DNA of 64,000 bases from Symsagittifera roscoffensis (taxonomy: Eukaryota; Xenacoelomorpha; Acoela; Convolutidae). Of this stretch, positions 53,759 through 64,000 are shown piece by piece. Both the position numbers and the translations under genes were made by a program. Positions within the stretch are counted from its first letter, which is position 1, and each line of letters starts with the position of its first letter. A model generated the notes under the pieces. The model ran no database searches and had not been told where the DNA came from. It saw only the letters and a program-made list of their open reading frames with translations. The DNA lies in the NCBI RefSeq assembly GCF_963678635.1, contig NC_087064.1, positions 50,734,684-50,798,683 of the forward strand, given 5' to 3'.

Positions 53759-56700
53759 ATGAGCTCAACACACACCCCAGGTGAAGAAAGTCCAGATGAT
53801 GATGATATCTTCCCCTTTATAGTAGATGCAACCACTGATAGAGGACAGCATATATTTTGCAAAAATTTACTCTTAAATTTGTTTGAACCCGGAATCAGTC
53901 CATGTAAAACAGAGTTCCCAGATGTAAAAATCAAAAGACAAATTATCGATCACTATCTAAAAGATATATGTAACCTAACGCAACAATACGGAATCTACTC
54001 CATAGAATTCAGCTCACCAAATCAGAATCACAATAAATATATAATTCAAACAGACGACCTTGATTTAGAATTTTCAAAAGTATTCTCAGAATATATAAAA
54101 AGCATCCAATATCATAACTCACAAAGAGCAAACTCCATATTCACCAATGAAGTTTTTGCAATAATATATAGTTATATCTCGATATTAGAAAACGAAATCC
54201 CAATCACAAATGTTTCACCGACAGAAACATCTAAACACATAAGAGTACGACATGAAATCACACTACTCTCTAGTTTTCTAAATATAATTAAAGAAAATTT
54301 CACGAAAGATGAAGTTTCACAACATACAAAACACGACTTACAAAAGATTTTGGCATGGTTCATAATAGATTATTTCACACATAATATTGATTTAATTTCA
54401 CAAGCAAGAAAAAATTTTAGACCCCAAAACTCAAACGATGATACTGCCATCACAGAACAATCAGACTATGTTTGGGACCCCGAATGGTCTCATCCCGTAT
54501 TCATAAACTTCCCACAATCAATCTCAAGCCAAGCAATAAGTACGATATCTTATATAAGAGATTATGTAAGAGTAATACCATTAACCATTGATGCAACACC
54601 ATTAAACTATAATACATTTTTACCCGATATGCAAAATAATAGTTTAAACTCTACAGTCATACACAATGAAAACCTCAATGGAACTAGGAATCTTACTCAA
54701 CAAGATATCCAGACACCATCACACTTCATAAATGAAGAAATCGTACACACAACAACTACACAACAAAGTATTTCACCAATACGTCCAAACTTAACAACAC
54801 CAAGAAATACAAATCCTTCACAAACACAGGTAACCTTACAATCAACCGTTAAACCTTCGGTTGCCCCAAAATATTCACACATGGATTACCAAACATACAG
54901 ACCCATGACAATACCACCAAAAACACGCAAAACGTTCACTAGAAACAATTTTGCAGACCATAATTATAATTACACACATCCATCAAAAACAAATTATCAA
55001 CCACGAAAAAATTTTAGTAATTATACAAGATCTCGAAACTGGGATAACTCAATGGCACCACCTAATTCAGTAAATTTCCAAACAAATTTACATCCTCCAC
55101 AGGATCGTAGTGAAAACTATCCATTTTTTCAACAAAATAAAAATAAAAAACAAACATCTTATCAAATGGATTACTTATCCTCAGATGATGATTTCTTACA
55201 ACCAGATATATTTGCACCCTATAATCAAGAATATCGTGGACAAGGAGTACAGAAACCACATACAAATCATAGAATTTTTTCTCCACAACCAATAGATACA
55301 CAAAATCAACAACCAATTCAGCAACAAAACCCAATTAATACACAATCTTTTCAACCAATTCAGCAACAAAACCCAATGATTGCAAACTCGTACCAACCAA
55401 CACAAATGCAAAATGAAATACCACTCCCATATTATCTTCAACAACACGAAATAACAAGAAATCAACTTTCAAATTTTTCTCAAATGCCAAATGCAGCAGA
55501 ATCATTACAAATGACAATGAATCCATACCTTATGGGTGGATCATCAATAACATCAAATAAACCTTTAATGGTATTCACAGGAACAGACCCTAAATATTCT
55601 GTAGAAGACTATTTAAATGCAGTAACAGCAAATTTAATTTTAAATATAGGACCCGAACCAATTAATACGCCACTACATCAAAACTGGATACATCGACGCA
55701 CAGCGTTGATACAAACAACTTTAGACGGCGCAGCCCAAAAATGGTTTTCAGTATTGCCTATAGAAATAAAATCAAATTGGAAAAGGTTTACACAAGAATT
55801 TTCAAAAATGTTTGACTCCGAAAGAAACAAACAACAACAAAGAGTTTTATGTAATGAAATTCGCAGATTACCAAACGAAACCATCAAGCAATTAGCAGTA
55901 CGAATCGAAACACTAGTTCGAAAAGCATATTCATTAAATACACACGACTATAAAAACACAAAGATGACAGAAATCTTAATGATGACCTTAACACCGCAAT
56001 TAAGAAAAATAGCGATAAAAAAGAGAGCATCCCATCCTTCTTCAATTCGAGAACCCGATTTAGATTTTCGAAAACTAGTAGACAAACTAGAACAAGCAGA
56101 AATCACAATGAAACTCGAAGAAACGGAAAATCTGAAATTACAATACGTTAACAGAATTGAAACAGCTTCCACAAATATAAACAATATACAGGAATCAGAT
56201 ACAGACCTCGTTGAAAAAATCACTGAAATACTCAATATTTACGAAAAACACCCAAACTTTAAAGGCAAACCATCTTTCAAAAAATGGTGTAATTATTGCC
56301 GACGATACGGACATAGTATTTCTGAATGTAGACAAAAACAGCAAGACAATCAAAATAAACCTCAAAAATATAAAGAACCAAATAAATCATTCTATCAATA
56401 CATGAAAAAAGATCAAAATCTACCGAACAAAACTGTGTACAGCAACAACAGTTCAGGAAAACCACTCCCGAACAATACAAATTATACAAGAAATCAATCA
56501 CCATATAACTCAAGTTATAGAGGAAGATCACCAGAACGAAGAAATACGCAAAATTCATCACAAAATCACTACAATAGACCAAATAGTCGAAATAACTACT
56601 CCAGATCAAATTCAAATACAACACGATTTGTTTCTAGATCTAATTCCCAATCAAGAAATAATTACTATCCAAACAATCAATCACGAAATTCATCATACAA

Positions 56701-59700
56701 TAGGAATAGAAACTACTCCAATAATCGGAATAGAAGTTATTCAAACAACCGAAACCAAAATTACCCGAACAATCGATCAAGGAATAACTCATATAATAGA
56801 TCGAACTATAACAGACCAAACAATAATTACCAGAACAGATCACGAAATAATTCACAAAATCGACATTCTAGTTATAATAATCGTTATGGAAATTATTCCC
56901 AATCACCACACAGGAATAATAACCATTATAATAATTCTAATAATCGCCATAGAAGTAGTACACCTAAACATCAAAGGAATATAAATCAAGTACAATCAAA
57001 TCCAGAAACAACATCAGACCCTCCAGGTATTGACGACACAGTAAATGATGTGTTACAACTCAATCAAATAAACTGTGAATCATCAGACTCAGAAAGTGAA
57101 ACAGAAAACACTATCTCCATCAATATGATAAAAGTCGAAAATGACTATGAACCTGTTATATATGAACAACCTTTTTCATCACACATATATGAGAATCAAT
57201 CAGAACTCCTTCACAATTATTATATTGAACCCATCCATTCCACACCGACGACACAAAAAACTAATGAAATTAACACTACAAATCAACCCAATGAGAACGA
57301 AAAAACAAAATGCTTGAATACAAATCACATCTATCAAAACATACAAAAAGAACAACCCAAAGAAAAAATTTGGACAATACCATTTCACACAACAACTACA
57401 CAACAAAGTATTTCACCAATACGTCCAAACTTAACAACACCAAGAAATACAAATCCTTCACAAACACAGGTAACCTTACAATCAACCGTTAAACCTTCGG
57501 TTGCCCCAAAATATTCACACATGGATTACCAAACATACAGACCCATGACAATACCGCCAAAAACACGCAAAACGTTCACTAGAAACAATTTTGCAGACCA
57601 TAATTATAATTACACACATCCATCAAAAACAAATTATCAACCACGAAAAAATTTTAGTAATTATACAAGATCTCGAAACTGGGATAACTCAATGGCACCA
57701 CCTAATTCAGTAAATTTCCAAACAAATTTACATCCTCCACAGGATCGTAGTGAAAACTATCCATTTTTTCAACAAAATAAAAATAAAAAACAAACATCTT
57801 ATCAAATGGATTACTTATCCTCAGATGATGATTTCTTACAACCAGATATATTTGCACCCTATAATCAAGAATATCGTGGACAAGGAGTACAGAAACCACA
57901 TACAAATCATAGAATTTTTTCTCCACAACCAATAGATACACAAAATCAACAACCAATTCAGCAACAAAACCCAATTAATACACAATCTTTTCAACCAATT
58001 CAGCAACAAAACCCAATGATTGCAAACTCGTACCAACCAACACAAATGCAAAATGAAATACCACTCCCATATTATCTTCAACAACACGAAATAACAAGAA
58101 ATCAACTTTCAAATTTTTCTCAAATGCCAAATGCAGCAGAATCATTACAAATGACAATGAATCCATACCTTATGGGTGGATCATCAATAACATCAAATAA
58201 ACCTTTAATGGTATTCACAGGAACAGACCCTAAATATTCTGTAGAAGACTATTTAAATGCAGTAACAGCAAATTTAATTTTAAATATAGGACCCGAACCA
58301 ATTAATACGCCACTACATCAAAACTGGATACATCGACGCACAGCGTTGATACAAACAACTTTAGACGGCGCAGCCCAAAAATGGTTTTCAGTATTGCCTA
58401 TAGAAATAAAATCAAATTGGAAAAGGTTTACACAAGAATTTTCAAAAATGTTTGACTCCGAAAGAAACAAACAACAACAAAGAGTTTTATGTAATGAAAT
58501 TCGCAGATTACCAAACGAAACCATCAAGCAATTAGCAGTACGAATCGAAACACTAGTTCGAAAAGCATATTCATTAAATACACACGACTATAAAAACACA
58601 AAGATGACAGAAATCTTAATGATGACCTTAACACCGCAATTAAGAAAAATAGCGATAAAAAAGAGAGCATCCCATCCTTCTTCAATTCGAGAACCCGATT
58701 TAGATTTTCGAAAACTAGTAGACAAACTAGAACAAGCAGAAATCACAATGAAACTCGAAGAAACGGAAAATCTGAAATTACAATACGTTAACAGAATTGA
58801 AACAGCTTCCACAAATATAAACAATATACAGGAATCAGATACAGACCTCGTTGAAAAAATCACTGAAATACTCAATATTTACGAAAAACACCCAAACTTT
58901 AAAGGCAAACCATCTTTCAAAAAATGGTGTAATTATTGCCGACGATACGGACATAGTATTTCTGAATGTAGACAAAAACAGCAAGACAATCAAAATAAAC
59001 CTCAAAAATATAAAGAACCAAATAAATCATTCTATCAATACATGAAAAAAGATCAAAATCTACCGAACAAAACTGTGTACAGCAACAACAGTTCAGGAAA
59101 ACCACTCCCGAACAATACAAATTATACAAGAAATCAATCACCATATAACTCAAGTTATAGAGGAAGATCACCAGAACGAAGAAATACGCAAAATTCATCA
59201 CAAAATCACTACAATAGACCAAATAGTCGAAATAACTACTCCAGATCAAATTCAAATACAACACGATTTGTTTCTAGATCTAATTCCCAATCAAGAAATA
59301 ATTACTATCCAAACAATCAATCACGAAATTCATCATACAATAGGAATAGAAACTACTCCAATAATCGGAATAGAAGTTATTCAAACAACCGAAACCAAAA
59401 TTACCCGAACAATCGATCAAGGAATAACTCATATAATAGATCGAACTATAACAGACCAAACAATAATTACCAGAACAGATCACGAAATAATTCACAAAAT
59501 CGACATTCTAGTTATAATAATCGTTATGGAAATTATTCCCAATCACCACACAGGAATAATAACCATTATAATAATTCTAATAATCGCCATAGAAGTAGTA
59601 CACCTAAACATCAAAGGAATATAAATCAAGTACAATCAAATCCAGAAACAACATCAGACCCTCCAGGTATTGACGACACAGTAAATGATGTGTTACAACT

Positions 59701-62700
59701 CAATCAAATAAACTGTGAATCATCAGACTCAGAAAGTGAAACAGAAAACACTATCTCCATCAATATGATAAAAGTCGAAAATGACTATGAACCTGTTATA
59801 TATGAACAACCTTTTTCATCACACATATATGAGAATCAATCAGAACTCCTTCACAATTATTATATTGAACCCATCCATTCCACACCGACGACACAAAAAA
59901 CTAATGAAATTAACACTACAAATCAACCCAATGAGAACGAAAAAACAAAATGCTTGAATACAAATCACATCTATCAAAACATACAAAAAGAACAACCCAA
60001 AGAAAAAATTTGGACAATACCATTTCTTTTAGAAAGTCCAAGAAGCAAAGAATTTCAACCACCAGATCTTGAAATTGATTTTTTAATTGATTCAGGAGCA
60101 GAATCAAATATAATAAACATTCCCACATGGAATGAAATAAAAACCTTACACCCAAAGCTAACACCTCTTGAAACCTCCAGCAAACTAGCAACAGCACAAG
60201 GATCAACATTAATAAACTACGGAAAAATTCAATTATTTCTTCTCCCCACAAGAACAATGGAGCAAAACAAAATTTTAACCAAACCATTTAAACAAATATT
60301 CCATATCACTGATATCAAACACAATATTATTGGAATACCATTTATCTCTAAATATATACCAACAATCAACATCTTGAATAGTAAAATATTAATCATAGAT
60401 AAATATACAAAAACAAAAGACACATCCCTAACATTTTTTCAAAGATTAAATAAACAACCACCATTCTTTTCAAAATTTTACCCAATATATAACCAACAAA
60501 GAAAACACTTGAAACCACTATCAGGAAACATCTATAATTTTTCAATCAAACAAGTTCACCAATATGATAAAAAACAAAACAAACAAAAATTTTATATGTC
60601 AGATTTTGAATTCAAACCTATTCATAAGTTTTTCAAAATCACAATCTCATCAATAAAATATTTGAAAAACTCGAATTCAGATATTATTTCCTTACATGTA
60701 TACAACAATACACCTTACCAAGTAACATTACCTTTAGGACTTTTAGGCTATTGCGAAACCAACGCTACAATATCACCAATACACGAAAAAGCATATCGTG
60801 TAAATAATATACTCCAATTACTAGATATCTGCCAGTCCACAATCCTTAATGAAGAATTATCTATAAATAATATAATAAGTAACGAAAACAGAAATACGGA
60901 TTATTTCACAAAAACCCCATATTTCAAACCTACATTCAACATAAGTAACTACACAGAGAATCAACAGAAATTTTTAACAATGTTTAATTTCCAACATTCA
61001 CAAATAACACAAGACGAATTTGAAAAACTAGCCAAACAGCTAATTAAATATTCATCAGTCTATGCAACATCCAAATTTGATGTTGGCAAAATCAGCTCAT
61101 CACTACATCTCCCATTAAAACCAGACGCAGTTTTCAAAAAACAAAGAGCAAGTAAAGTACCAATTCACTTACACGATAAAGTGAACAGATTACTCGACAT
61201 TTTAGAACAATACAACATTATATCACCAGTAAACAAAGAAGAACAACCAAAAGGCAACACATTTATCAACCCTGTTATCATTCTAGCCAAAGGAGAATCA
61301 TTAAAAATTGTTCTCGATGCTAGATACCTCAACTCACTCATAGATGAATCAAAGTGTAATTGGCCCATTGAACCAATACAAGTTATTTTAACAAAAATAA
61401 ACGGAAAATATTTTACCACCGCCGATATGAATAGTGCATATAATCAAATGCCATTAGGTGAACAATCACGACGTTTAACACAATTTGTTATTGGAAACCA
61501 ACAATACGAATTCAACCGCTTATTCTATGGAATATCCATAGGACCAGCAGCATTTTCAGCTTTTATGAGCAAAATTTTTAGACCACTAATACTCAAGAAA
61601 AACGCAATCACCTATTTAGACGATGTTTTTATGCAATCACAGACAAAAGAGGAAATGTTCAATGTTTTAGAACAATATCACCAAATACTTCAGAACGAAA
61701 ATCTGAAGGCCGCCCCCGATAAATCACACTTCTTTTTGACAAGAGTTAAATTCTTAGGACATAATATAGAGAGAAAAACAATCACTCCATTGAAATCACG
61801 TATAGACGCTATTCAAAAACTCCAACCACCAACAAATAAAAAGAAAATCCAAGAATTCCTTGGAATGTTAAACTTTTTAAGCAAATATGTTTATAAAATG
61901 CAATTATATCTACGACCATTCTATAATATACTTAGACAACAAAATAATTTTGAATGGAATACAGAACATCAAGCACGATTTGAAGAAATTAAAAAAATTC
62001 TAACTGAACAAATTTCAAACACAATTCCAGATTCAAATCAACCATTTTATGCAATGTGCGATGCTTCGAACTTTGGCATCGGCGCAGCATTATTACAATC
62101 ACATAATAGTACAAATAAAATGAACCTCATATCAGCAAATTCTCGATTATTCACTCAAGCAGAGCTACGACTCTCAACTCTAATGAGAGAATGTACAGCC
62201 ATAATATATACACTAACAGAATATGAATTTCTGATACTTGGATCAAAACATCCCACAGTTCTATTCACAGACCATAAACCAATCATCTTTCTTTTTACAC
62301 AAAAGTCTAATCCAAACCACCGAGTTTATAGATTTCAACTAATTTTAATGAAATTCTCAAACTTACATATAGTTTGGACCGCAGGAAAAAATCTTGCATT
62401 ACCAGACACCTTAAGTCGAAATACGCCACCTGAATTACTTACACGTAAAACCACAGTTGAAATACCCAAAAATATAAAATTCTACCTTGCAGAAAATGAA
62501 ACATCACCCCGACTAGAATGCAAATATGCAGTAAAAACTGACGTTGAACAATCACAGATAAACAATCTACAACACTTCCCACTTTATTTAGATTGTCAAA
62601 ATAATCACTATGAAGTTGACCTACTTGGAACATCAACTTTTAAACCAATCCCATATTCACAATGGATAAAAAATAACACCCAACAAAAAAGAATAAAACA

Positions 62701-64000
62701 CCCGCCTAAAAAAGACCATTTTCCACTAATTGAAAAAGAAAATTTAACTGATAAAATAAACTTATCAGGACCACAAACAAACGATTCAAAATACACAATA
62801 AATCAAGTTTTTGACCTCCATGACCCACTTGATACAATACCCTTATCTAAATTAGAAATTGAAAACATTTTTCTCCCCCCAACAGAAACAATTACAATTT
62901 CAACACTGAAACAATATCAAAATCTTGACCCAGTAATTCGACAACTAAAATCATGGCACAAATATAAAACTAAACCCGTCAAGGCAAATACAACTATTTT
63001 AGGAAATAAAACACTCCTCCGATATTTTCGAAAATTCAATAATACAACAATTAACGAAAACACAGACCTTCTAGAATACAAATTAAATGAATCTACAGTT
63101 TCCTGTCTCCCTTTAAGTATGATTCTCATAGCTTTTAATATTTCACATACACAAAATATTAAAGGACACTCTGGATCAGAGAAAACATATTCAAATTTTA
63201 TACAAAACTTTTATTTCCCAAATGCACCAATTTGGATAAAAATACTATGCAATGATTGTATAGTATGCCAACTAAATAAACCTTACCCAAATCAAAAACA
63301 AATAGCACAAAAACAAGATTTTAAAGGACAAAGTTTGTACTTTAACCATCGCATCTCATTTGATACTAAAGGACCAATTTCACCCTCATCAGAAGGAAAC
63401 TCCTACATTATGGTAATTGTTGACGCATTTACACATTATGTAGCACTTAACCCAGTACCACATTGTAACGCATATTATGCTTACACAACGCTTTATGAAC
63501 ACTGGATAGCAAAATTCGGACTACCAGAAATTTTAGTTACAGACAACGGTACAGAATTCATAAATAATGAAATCATCACACTATGTCATCTATATAACAT
63601 CAAACACAAACCACGTACATCTCACGCACCTTGGACAAACGGCTTAGTCGAAGGTATGAACCGTTCATTACAAGAATATCTCAGATGTATCATCAATGGA
63701 AATGATACAAAATACACCGAATGGTCAGCAGATGTAAAATTATTTCGCTTAGCATATAATTCACAAATTACGACAACTCTAGGAATGTCACCATATGAAA
63801 TGGTTTTTAACCAAAAGCCACGCAAACCAATAATGTTTACAGCAAACTCTCATAAAAACGCACAAGGTTATTGTCAACCAAATAAAGACTCAATTTGTTA
63901 TAACCTACCATTACATACACACGATGAAGATCATTTTCATCACCCACAAATTCTTAAATTAGCCTCCGGTACACACACCGAATGGATTTTAAACAGAGAT
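53759..64000 (+). CDS. Ty3/Gypsy Gag-Pol polyprotein, double Gag, partial
   Basis: One open frame of 3,414 codons from ATG 53759 to the window edge, with no stop seen. Order: a Gag N-terminal region (53759-54745, DDDDIFPF); a CA-NC block present twice (54746-57385 and 57386-60025), each with VFTGTDPKYSVEDYL, a capsid helix region (DGAAQKWF) and a CCHC zinc knuckle CNYCRRYGHSISEC (56288-56329, 58928-58969), then an Asn/Arg/Ser-rich RNA-binding tail; retropepsin FLIDSGAESN (60083-60100); RT with TADMNSAYNQM and YLDD (61613-61624); RNase H with MCDAS and TDHKP; and integrase with HTQNIKGH..CNDCIVC, then Asp (63362), Asp (63542) and Glu (63650), a D-35-E triad. Gag and Pol share one frame, so no frameshift is needed. 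The intact frame indicates a young, possibly active copy. Confidence 0.95.
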   Translation, partial: MSSTHTPGEESPDDDDIFPFIVDATTDRGQHIFCKNLLLNLFEPGISPCKTEFPDVKIKRQIIDHYLKDICNLTQQYGIYSIEFSSPNQNHNKYIIQTDDLDLEFSKVFSEYIKSIQYHNSQRANSIFTNEVFAIIYSYISILENEIPITNVSPTETSKHIRVRHEITLLSSFLNIIKENFTKDEVSQHTKHDLQKILAWFIIDYFTHNIDLISQARKNFRPQNSNDDTAITEQSDYVWDPEWSHPVFINFPQSISSQAISTISYIRDYVRVIPLTIDATPLNYNTFLPDMQNNSLNSTVIHNENLNGTRNLTQQDIQTPSHFINEEIVHTTTTQQSISPIRPNLTTPRNTNPSQTQVTLQSTVKPSVAPKYSHMDYQTYRPMTIPPKTRKTFTRNNFADHNYNYTHPSKTNYQPRKNFSNYTRSRNWDNSMAPPNSVNFQTNLHPPQDRSENYPFFQQNKNKKQTSYQMDYLSSDDDFLQPDIFAPYNQEYRGQGVQKPHTNHRIFSPQPIDTQNQQPIQQQNPINTQSFQPIQQQNPMIANSYQPTQMQNEIPLPYYLQQHEITRNQLSNFSQMPNAAESLQMTMNPYLMGGSSITSNKPLMVFTGTDPKYSVEDYLNAVTANLILNIGPEPINTPLHQNWIHRRTALIQTTLDGAAQKWFSVLPIEIKSNWKRFTQEFSKMFDSERNKQQQRVLCNEIRRLPNETIKQLAVRIETLVRKAYSLNTHDYKNTKMTEILMMTLTPQLRKIAIKKRASHPSSIREPDLDFRKLVDKLEQAEITMKLEETENLKLQYVNRIETASTNINNIQESDTDLVEKITEILNIYEKHPNFKGKPSFKKWCNYCRRYGHSISECRQKQQDNQNKPQKYKEPNKSFYQYMKKDQNLPNKTVYSNNSSGKPLPNNTNYTRNQSPYNSSYRGRSPERRNTQNSSQNHYNRPNSRNNYSRSNSNTTRFVSRSNSQSRNNYYPNNQSRNSSYNRNRNYSNNRNRSYSNNRNQNYPNNRSRNNSYNRSNYNRPNNNYQNRSRNNSQNRHSSYNNRYGNYSQSPHRNNNHYNNSNNRHRSSTPKHQRNINQVQSNPETTSDPPGIDDTVNDVLQLNQINCESSDSESETENTISINMIKVENDYEPVIYEQPFSSHIYENQSELLHNYYIEPIHSTPTTQKTNEINTTNQPNENEKTKCLNTNHIYQNIQKEQPKEKIWTIPFHTTTTQQSISPIRPNLTTPRNTNPSQTQVTLQSTVKPSVAPKYSHMDYQTYRPMTIPPKTRKTFTRNNFADHNYNYTHPSKTNYQPRKNFSNYTRSRNWDNSMAPPNSVNFQTNLHPPQDRSENYPFFQQNKNKKQTSYQMDYLSSDDDFLQPDIFAPYNQEYRGQGVQKPHTNHRIFSPQPIDTQNQQPIQQQNPINTQSFQPIQQQNPMIANSYQPTQMQNEIPLPYYLQQHEITRNQLSNFSQMPNAAESLQMTMNPYLMGGSSITSNKPLMVFTGTDPKYSVEDYLNAVTANLILNIGPEPINTPLHQNWIHRRTALIQTTLDGAAQKWFSVLPIEIKSNWKRFTQEFSKMFDSERNKQQQRVLCNEIRRLPNETIKQLAVRIETLVRKAYSLNTHDYKNTKMTEILMMTLTPQLRKIAIKKRASHPSSIREPDLDFRKLVDKLEQAEITMKLEETENLKLQYVNRIETASTNINNIQESDTDLVEKITEILNIYEKHPNFKGKPSFKKWCNYCRRYGHSISECRQKQQDNQNKPQKYKEPNKSFYQYMKKDQNLPNKTVYSNNSSGKPLPNNTNYTRNQSPYNSSYRGRSPERRNTQNSSQNHYNRPNSRNNYSRSNSNTTRFVSRSNSQSRNNYYPNNQSRNSSYNRNRNYSNNRNRSYSNNRNQNYPNNRSRNNSYNRSNYNRPNNNYQNRSRNNSQNRHSSYNNRYGNYSQSPHRNNNHYNNSNNRHRSSTPKHQRNINQVQSNPETTSDPPGIDDTVNDVLQLNQINCESSDSESETENTISINMIKVENDYEPVIYEQPFSSHIYENQSELLHNYYIEPIHSTPTTQKTNEINTTNQPNENEKTKCLNTNHIYQNIQKEQPKEKIWTIPFLLESPRSKEFQPPDLEIDFLIDSGAESNIINIPTWNEIKTLHPKLTPLETSSKLATAQGSTLINYGKIQLFLLPTRTMEQNKILTKPFKQIFHITDIKHNIIGIPFISKYIPTINILNSKILIIDKYTKTKDTSLTFFQRLNKQPPFFSKFYPIYNQQRKHLKPLSGNIYNFSIKQVHQYDKKQNKQKFYMSDFEFKPIHKFFKITISSIKYLKNSNSDIISLHVYNNTPYQVTLPLGLLGYCETNATISPIHEKAYRVNNILQLLDICQSTILNEELSINNIISNENRNTDYFTKTPYFKPTFNISNYTENQQKFLTMFNFQHSQITQDEFEKLAKQLIKYSSVYATSKFDVGKISSSLHLPLKPDAVFKKQRASKVPIHLHDKVNRLLDILEQYNIISPVNKEEQPKGNTFINPVIILAKGESLKIVLDARYLNSLIDESKCNWPIEPIQVILTKINGKYFTTADMNSAYNQMPLGEQSRRLTQFVIGNQQYEFNRLFYGISIGPAAFSAFMSKIFRPLILKKNAITYLDDVFMQSQTKEEMFNVLEQYHQILQNENLKAAPDKSHFFLTRVKFLGHNIERKTITPLKSRIDAIQKLQPPTNKKKIQEFLGMLNFLSKYVYKMQLYLRPFYNILRQQNNFEWNTEHQARFEEIKKILTEQISNTIPDSNQPFYAMCDASNFGIGAALLQSHNSTNKMNLISANSRLFTQAELRLSTLMRECTAIIYTLTEYEFLILGSKHPTVLFTDHKPIIFLFTQKSNPNHRVYRFQLILMKFSNLHIVWTAGKNLALPDTLSRNTPPELLTRKTTVEIPKNIKFYLAENETSPRLECKYAVKTDVEQSQINNLQHFPLYLDCQNNHYEVDLLGTSTFKPIPYSQWIKNNTQQKRIKHPPKKDHFPLIEKENLTDKINLSGPQTNDSKYTINQVFDLHDPLDTIPLSKLEIENIFLPPTETITISTLKQYQNLDPVIRQLKSWHKYKTKPVKANTTILGNKTLLRYFRKFNNTTINENTDLLEYKLNESTVSCLPLSMILIAFNISHTQNIKGHSGSEKTYSNFIQNFYFPNAPIWIKILCNDCIVCQLNKPYPNQKQIAQKQDFKGQSLYFNHRISFDTKGPISPSSEGNSYIMVIVDAFTHYVALNPVPHCNAYYAYTTLYEHWIAKFGLPEILVTDNGTEFINNEIITLCHLYNIKHKPRTSHAPWTNGLVEGMNRSLQEYLRCIINGNDTKYTEWSADVKLFRLAYNSQITTTLGMSPYEMVFNQKPRKPIMFTANSHKNAQGYCQPNKDSICYNLPLHTHDEDHFHHPQILKLASGTHTEWILNRD
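54746..57385 (+). repeat. Gag CA-NC tandem duplication, copy 1
   Basis: 2,640 bp, exactly 880 codons, repeated immediately at 57386-60025. The two copies look identical except A at 54916 against G at 57556, the only difference I saw. The joint shares one base (C). Copy 1 ends inside the IWTIPF stretch that precedes the protease, then jumps back to HTTTTQQS of Gag. Confidence 0.95.
57386..60025 (+). repeat. Gag CA-NC tandem duplication, copy 2
   Basis: Second copy of the 880-codon block, running from HTTTTQQS through the capsid region, zinc knuckle and basic tail to IWTIPF, and then properly into the protease (LLESPRSKEF). Because the length is a multiple of three, the frame continues into Pol. 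The near-zero divergence means the duplication is very recent or arose in assembly. Confidence 0.95.

Noticed and set aside
54697-59495. Antisense and off-frame ORFs within the Gypsy element (for example 56277-56624 minus, 56628-56984 plus)
   Set aside because: They lie entirely inside the intact Gag-Pol frame, have low-complexity composition forced by Asn/Arg-rich codons, and are duplicated exactly with Gag.

Overview
This is eukaryotic, and specifically metazoan, DNA. It is AT-rich outside one block and densely filled with repeats. A spliced chloride-intracellular-channel (CLIC) gene has canonical GT-AG introns and correct codon phases. Around it lie Ty3/Gypsy-type LTR elements, a PHD-containing non-LTR element, satellite-like arrays and minisatellites. 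No bacterial operon, Shine-Dalgarno or CRISPR structure is present. I cannot name the species. An invertebrate is likely, and a lineage with spliced-leader trans-splicing is possible because two host start codons sit 3 and 7 nt after 3' splice sites.

Layout. (1) 1-15.8 kb is a GC-richer block of decayed retroelement polyprotein, present as two diverged copies of one family. The left copy (415-7171) runs: SGNH-like fragment, conserved domain of unknown function ('Y'), charged linker with 64-bp repeats, Gypsy-type integrase, acidic tail, macro-domain-like module. The right copy (7483-15.8 kb) runs: coiled-coil Gag-like protein, clear SGNH/GDSL hydrolase, the same conserved domains, and an internal duplication. 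I found no reverse transcriptase, RNase H or protease in either copy. (2) 16.84-29.31 kb is a 12.5-kb tandem array of twelve units in two sizes (about 1.18 and 0.81 kb) with several conserved short hairpins. (3) 29.4-34.3 kb is AT-rich sequence, a tRNA-like fragment and a minus-strand non-LTR retrotransposon (PHD ORF1, APE endonuclease, RT with a deleted core). (4) 35.4-39.05 kb is a complete four-exon CLIC gene with a possible MITE in intron 3. (5) 40-50.1 kb holds copies of a 1.5-1.65-kb repeat, interrupted by six copies of a 0.91-kb repeat. (6) 50.41-50.58 kb is a probable coding exon of an unrecognised host gene. (7) From 51.77 kb to the window end is a young Ty3/Gypsy element: putative 5' LTR, PBS, structured leader, a small basic ORF, and one uninterrupted Gag-Pol frame of 3,414 codons that runs off the window.

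The most unusual points are: a macro-domain-like module after a Gypsy integrase and an SGNH hydrolase in the related Gag-like region; an exact in-frame 2,640-bp tandem duplication of the CA-NC part of Gag in the young element; a leader with serial hairpins, two carrying TTCG loops; and the hairpin-bearing higher-order array. All domain calls come from reading translations by eye. No database search was made.
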